64,000 nt of DNA from CAYYFX01 sp964571855 (GTDB taxonomy: Bacteria > ARS69): the NCBI GenBank assembly GCA_964571855.1, contig CAZNDO010000011.1, forward strand, positions 1-64,000. Direction: 5' to 3'. The notes below the pieces were generated by a model. That model was not told the DNA's origin. It saw only the letters and a list, made by a program, of their open reading frames with translations, and made no database searches. Positions within the stretch are counted from its first letter, which is position 1. Each line of letters opens with the position of its first letter. Positions 60,463 to 64,000 of this stretch are shown here, piece after piece. The translations under genes and the position numbers were made by a program.

Positions 60463-61851
60463 TTGACGAACCCCGTGCGCGCGTGGCTCCCGGCCGTCCT
60501 CGCGCTGGCGGCGTCCGCCGCGCCGCCGCCCGCCCTCGCCGCCGAGCACTCCGTGCGCCCCGACGGAGCGGGGGATTTCCCCACGATCCAGGCCGCGGTC
60601 ACGGCCGCCGCCCCCGGCGACGAGATCGTCCTTGAGGACGGGACCTTCACCGGCCCCGGCAACCGGGACATCGACTTCGGGGGCAAGGACCTCACGGTCC
60701 GCTCGCGCAACGGCGCCGCCGCCTGCACCCTGGACACGCAGGGCACGCCGGCGCAGCCGCACCGCGCGTTCCACCTGCACTCCGGCGAATCCGCGGCCGC
60801 GCGCATCGCGGGGCTCACGATCACCGGCGGCTACACCACCGGCCCCTTCCCGCAGGTGGGCGGCGCGGGGATCCTCGTGGAGTGGAACACGCACCCCACC
60901 ATCGAGGACTGCGTGTTCGAAGGGAACGAGTCCGGCTTCCAGGGCTTCGGCGCCGGGCTCCTGGCGTGGGAGGGCTGCAACGTCACCATCCGGGACTGCA
61001 TCTTCCGCAACAACGTGTCCGGCTGGTACGGCGGCGGCTTCACGCTGCGGAAGAACTGCCACGGGCTCGTGGAACGGTGCGTGATCCAGGGCAACTACGC
61101 GCTGCACGCGGGCGGCGGCGCGTCGATCACGCGGTCGAACGCCATCCTCAACGACTGCGTGTTCGAGGACAACTGGATCACGGAGGCGGACGGCGGCGGT
61201 CTGCTCGTGAAGGCCGAGGCGATGCCGGTGCTCACGCGCTGCGTCTTCTCCGGGAACCGCGCGCCGTTCGGGGCCGCCATCGGCATCGGCAACTTCCCCG
61301 CGGTGACCGCGGTGGACTGTCTCTTCGAGAACAACGACGCCGCCTTCGCCGGCGGCGGCGTCGAGGTGGGGCAGGACCCGTCATCCATCGATCTCGTGAA
61401 CTGCACCTTCGCCTTCAACGAGGCCCCGTCCGGCGCGCACGTCTACTTCTCGACCACGGGGTCCGGGACGGTGCGGAACACCATCTTCGGCCCGTACTGC
61501 GGGAACAACGGGATCCACGTGTACGGTGCCATCGACATCGACTGCTGCGTGGTCCCGGGCGGCGCGGCCACCGTGTTCGCCACGGGCGGATTGACCTGGG
61601 GCGCGTCGAACGTGGATGCCGATCCCCGGTTCTGCGCTCCGGATCCCCTGCAGTGCGAGTCGGACCCGCCGGTGACGGCACAGTACACGCTGGACGTGGC
61701 GTCCCCGGCGGCACCGGGCGCGAACCCGTGCGGGCTCGTGGGCGCCTACCCGGTGGCGTGCACCGTGACGGCGGCCTCCTCCGGGATGCGGTTCGAGTCC
61801 TGGGGGCGCGTGAAGGCCGGGTATCGCGCCGGCGGACCGGCCCGTCGGTAG
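60463..61851 (+). CDS. Secreted right-handed parallel beta-helix (pectin-lyase-like) protein
   Basis: 462 residues from TTG 60463 with GGAGG 9 bases upstream (GTG 60475 possible). Signal peptide to about residue 28 (ALAAEHS). VRPDGAGDFPTIQAAVTAA is the usual entry into a beta-helix. From ~95 to ~350 turns repeat with patterns such as TIEDCVFEGN, TIRDCIFRNN, LNDCVFEDN, LTRCVFSGN, AVDCLFENN and LVNCTFAFN. No catalytic acidic triad is evident. The last residues (RFESWGRVKAGYR) form a short aromatic/basic tail that could be a sorting or anchoring tag. Confidence 0.85.
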   Translation: MTNPVRAWLPAVLALAASAAPPPALAAEHSVRPDGAGDFPTIQAAVTAAAPGDEIVLEDGTFTGPGNRDIDFGGKDLTVRSRNGAAACTLDTQGTPAQPHRAFHLHSGESAAARIAGLTITGGYTTGPFPQVGGAGILVEWNTHPTIEDCVFEGNESGFQGFGAGLLAWEGCNVTIRDCIFRNNVSGWYGGGFTLRKNCHGLVERCVIQGNYALHAGGGASITRSNAILNDCVFEDNWITEADGGGLLVKAEAMPVLTRCVFSGNRAPFGAAIGIGNFPAVTAVDCLFENNDAAFAGGGVEVGQDPSSIDLVNCTFAFNEAPSGAHVYFSTTGSGTVRNTIFGPYCGNNGIHVYGAIDIDCCVVPGGAATVFATGGLTWGASNVDADPRFCAPDPLQCESDPPVTAQYTLDVASPAAPGANPCGLVGAYPVACTVTAASSGMRFESWGRVKAGYRAGGPARR

Positions 61852-61913
61852 GCGCAGCGGCCGGACGCGGCTAGAATGATCGCCACCTCCCCCGAACGCC
61901 CGAGGAATCGCCC

Positions 61914-64000
61914 GTGATCCACCGCAGCGCGCTTCTCCTTCCCGTCGTCCTGCTCGCGGCCACTCCCGCGGGGGCGCAGACCGGCCTTCCCACGTACACG
62001 CGGCTCCTGGACGGCGTGCCCGTGTTCGACGGGATGGGCCCGGTGTCGAGCCCGTGGCTCGGTGGCTGGGAAACGGCGCGGCCGCAACTCCTCGACGCGG
62101 ATGCGGACGGCGACGCGGATCTCTTCGTGTTCGAGTCCATCGGCCGCCTCCGCTTCTACCGGAACGACGGCACGCCGGCCGCGGCGAGCTTCACGTTCAT
62201 CACGGACGACTGGGGCGGGCGGCACGAGGACTATTTCGGGCGCGTCGTGGACATGGACTCGGACGGGGACCTGGACCTGCTCACGCAGGCCCCCGAGTTC
62301 GAGACGGTCATCGGCGGCACCACCGTCTTCCAGACCGGCGCGTACCTGTACACGAACACGGGCTCGTCCGCCGCGCCGGTGCTCGTGAACCAGAGCACGC
62401 ACCCGGAGGGTTTCCTGGTGGACACGGGCGGAGCGCCCATCCCGTGCGTGACCACCGCGCCCGATCTCGTGGACCTCGAGGGCGACGGCGACAAGGACCT
62501 GCTCATGGGGGACCCCAGCGGCGCGTTCATCCTGTACCGCAACGTGGGCACGCCGACCGCCCCGGCGTTCGTCTTCGAGACGAACCACTACCAGGACCTG
62601 CTCATCGTGTTCGGGTCGTGCACGGGCGAGGGCACCGAGCCGCGCACGCTCGGCGCGATGCTGGCGGCGGACGCCGGGCTGCGGCACGGCTACATGCTCT
62701 TCGCGTTCCACGACGTGGACGGCAACGGACGGCCGGACCTCTTCCTCGGGGACCAGTTCAACTCGAACGTGTACTTCCTGGAGAACCTGGGCGGCGCGCC
62801 GAACCCGGAGTTCGCGTGCCGCACGCAGGACTACTTCCCCACGCAGCCGGAGTTCGCGCAGATGATCGTGACCGGCATGGCGGACCTGGACGCGGACGGC
62901 GACCCGGACGCCGTGCTCGGGTCCGGCGTGTCGTTCACCACCGGCCTGTTCCTGTTCCGGAACGACGGCACGCCCACCGTGCCGCTGTTCCGGATCCGGG
63001 ATGCGGACTACCTGCCGGAACTGGACCTCGGCGGCAACGCCACGGTCGCGTTCGCGGATCTCGACGGCGGCGGCGTGCCGGACCTGTACGTCGGCTCCGG
63101 CAGCGAGCAGCGCGTGGCGCACTTCGGGAACTTCGGGACGCCGGGGGCGCCGAGCTTCGGCGTGGAGGAGCCGAACTGGCTGTCGCTGCCGAACGCGGCG
63201 TGGGCGGCGGCGGAGTTCGCGGACCTGGACGCGGACGGGGACCTGGACCGGTTCGTCGGCATGACGTCGGGCGCGGTGCGGTGGTGGCGGAACACGGGCA
63301 CGCCCACGGCGGCCGCGTTCACGGAGGTGACGGACGACCCCGCGTTCGGCGACGTCGTGGGCCGGACGATCCGCACGGCCGTGAACGCGCAGGCGGTGCC
63401 GCGCTTCCTGGACGACGACGGCGACGGGGACCTGGACCTCGTGGTGGGCGGGTGGAGCTTCTCGGGCGAGGCGAAGCTGCAGCTCTTCCGCAACGACGGA
63501 ACGCGCCAGGCGCCGGCGATGGTGCTGGCGTCGTCGGACTGGCGCGGGTTCGGCGTGCTCGGGCAGCAGCTCGCGCCGCTGTTCGCGGACCAGGACGGCG
63601 ACGGCGACCGGGACCTCCTCGTCGGCCGGTACGACGGCACGTTCGTGCGCGCGGAGAACGTCGGCACGCCGGCCTTGCCGGCCTTCGGTGCGATCGAGGT
63701 CGTCCCGGGCCTGGACGTGGGGCAGGGCGCGGTTCCGGGCGCGCTCGATGCGGACGGGGACGGCGACCTGGATCTCGTGGTGGGCGAGAGCGCGGGGGGC
63801 GTGAACCTGTTCCGCGCGGACGCCTCCGGCCCCGCGCCGCCGGCCTTCGCGCTCGGGACGCCGGCGGCCGGCGCCGCGGTGGACGGGCGGCGGCCCGTTC
63901 GCTTCGACTGGCCCGCGGTGACGGATCCCGCCACGGGTTCGGAGTGCACGTACGAGCTGCGGATCGCGGCCGCGCCGGATGCGCCGCCGCACGAGTGGAT
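61914..64000 (+). CDS. Secreted VCBS/FG-GAP repeat protein (truncated by window end)
   Basis: Open from GTG 61914 (GAGGAA upstream) to the edge, 695 codons without a stop, so the 3' end lies outside. Signal peptide of ~22 residues (LLLPVVLLAATPAGAQ). At least eight repeats carry DxDxDGDxDL calcium-type loops: DADADGDADLF, DMDSDGDLDLL, DLEGDGDKDLL, DVDGNGRPDLF, DLDADGDPDAV, DDDGDGDLDLV, DQDGDGDRDLL and DADGDGDLDLV. This is an integrin-like beta-propeller, probably surface-exposed or adhesive. Past residue ~640 an Ig/fibronectin-like segment begins (PVRFDWPAV). It lies 62 bp downstream of the beta-helix gene. Confidence 0.88.
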   Translation, partial: MIHRSALLLPVVLLAATPAGAQTGLPTYTRLLDGVPVFDGMGPVSSPWLGGWETARPQLLDADADGDADLFVFESIGRLRFYRNDGTPAAASFTFITDDWGGRHEDYFGRVVDMDSDGDLDLLTQAPEFETVIGGTTVFQTGAYLYTNTGSSAAPVLVNQSTHPEGFLVDTGGAPIPCVTTAPDLVDLEGDGDKDLLMGDPSGAFILYRNVGTPTAPAFVFETNHYQDLLIVFGSCTGEGTEPRTLGAMLAADAGLRHGYMLFAFHDVDGNGRPDLFLGDQFNSNVYFLENLGGAPNPEFACRTQDYFPTQPEFAQMIVTGMADLDADGDPDAVLGSGVSFTTGLFLFRNDGTPTVPLFRIRDADYLPELDLGGNATVAFADLDGGGVPDLYVGSGSEQRVAHFGNFGTPGAPSFGVEEPNWLSLPNAAWAAAEFADLDADGDLDRFVGMTSGAVRWWRNTGTPTAAAFTEVTDDPAFGDVVGRTIRTAVNAQAVPRFLDDDGDGDLDLVVGGWSFSGEAKLQLFRNDGTRQAPAMVLASSDWRGFGVLGQQLAPLFADQDGDGDRDLLVGRYDGTFVRAENVGTPALPAFGAIEVVPGLDVGQGAVPGALDADGDGDLDLVVGESAGGVNLFRADASGPAPPAFALGTPAAGAAVDGRRPVRFDWPAVTDPATGSECTYELRIAAAPDAPPHEW

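Overview
This is a GC-rich, Gram-negative-type bacterial chromosome segment. It carries the LPS heptose genes rfaE1/rfaE2, a complete Tol-Pal locus and a SecG gene. At least two secreted proteins end in a FlgD-like C-terminal domain (WNGRD/WDGRD...GVYF), which is typical of the FCB superphylum. Those tails, the two-subunit 2-oxoacid:ferredoxin oxidoreductase and the choice-of-anchor, VCBS and beta-helix secretome would fit a Candidatus Eisenbacteria- or Gemmatimonadota-like lineage. That placement is inferred from gene content, not from a phylogeny.

Layout. 0.1-4.1 kb (minus): M6 metalloprotease, DUF3467 protein and GH57 glucan-branching enzyme. 4.3-7.9 kb (plus): rfaE1-rfaE2-sucC-sucD with overlapping or close junctions, then ndk. 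8.4-16.4 kb: the classic yceD-rpmF-plsX-fabH-fabD-fabG-acpP-fabF-rnc lipid/RNA cluster; its RNase III carries a ~370-residue Arg/Glu-rich tail. 16.5-20.7 kb: a 1284-residue PAS/pseudo-receiver/GAF protein translationally coupled to an 89-residue stand-alone histidine-kinase H-box protein. 20.7-24.3 kb: gap-pgk-tpiA-secG-tRNA-Leu(GAG). 24.4-25.1 kb: an autoregulated-looking Phd/VapC toxin-antitoxin pair. 25-29.5 kb: aminotransferase and hexapeptide acyltransferase (minus), rocD (plus), EamA transporter (minus). 29.6-32 kb: secreted LVIVD/FlgD protein. 32-38.4 kb (minus): ptsI-like, DHH phosphoesterase, korA, korB, DUF2203. 38.5-43.7 kb (plus): cobalamin adenosyltransferase, then tolQ-tolR-tonB/tolA-tolB-pal and a LysM coiled-coil lipoprotein. 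43.68-43.96 kb: a ~270-bp compound inverted repeat. 44-45.2 kb (minus): a YIP1-like membrane protein with two very small proteins. 45.5-47.5 kb: membrane sulfatase-fold enzyme. 47.5-48.9 kb (minus): MocR-type regulator that appears to lack the PLP lysine, divergent from glnA. 49-54.5 kb: glnA, then pruA, an unknown 168-residue protein and an ALDH7 dehydrogenase. 54.5-56.9 kb: an AT-richer accessory island (81-aa protein, frameshifted DUF3892 gene, HNH nuclease, 70-aa protein). 56.9-64 kb: fumC (minus), sulfotransferase, a PP-loop tRNA-sulfurtransferase-like protein, a secreted beta-helix protein and a VCBS-repeat protein that runs off the window.

How it works together. Central carbon metabolism (lower glycolysis, TCA steps sucCD, fumC and korAB) sits beside fatty-acid/LPS synthesis and envelope maintenance (Tol-Pal). 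Nitrogen and amino-acid catabolism is represented by glnA, rocD, pruA and ALDH7. Plausible promoters follow a TTGACN - 16 to 18 bp - TANNNT pattern, often TATCCT or TACCCT. Many junctions are 4-bp ATGA/GTGA overlaps.

The least explained elements are the PAS/GAF plus lone H-box pair, the large compound inverted repeat, the YIP1/micro-protein trio, the HNH island and the RNase III tail.
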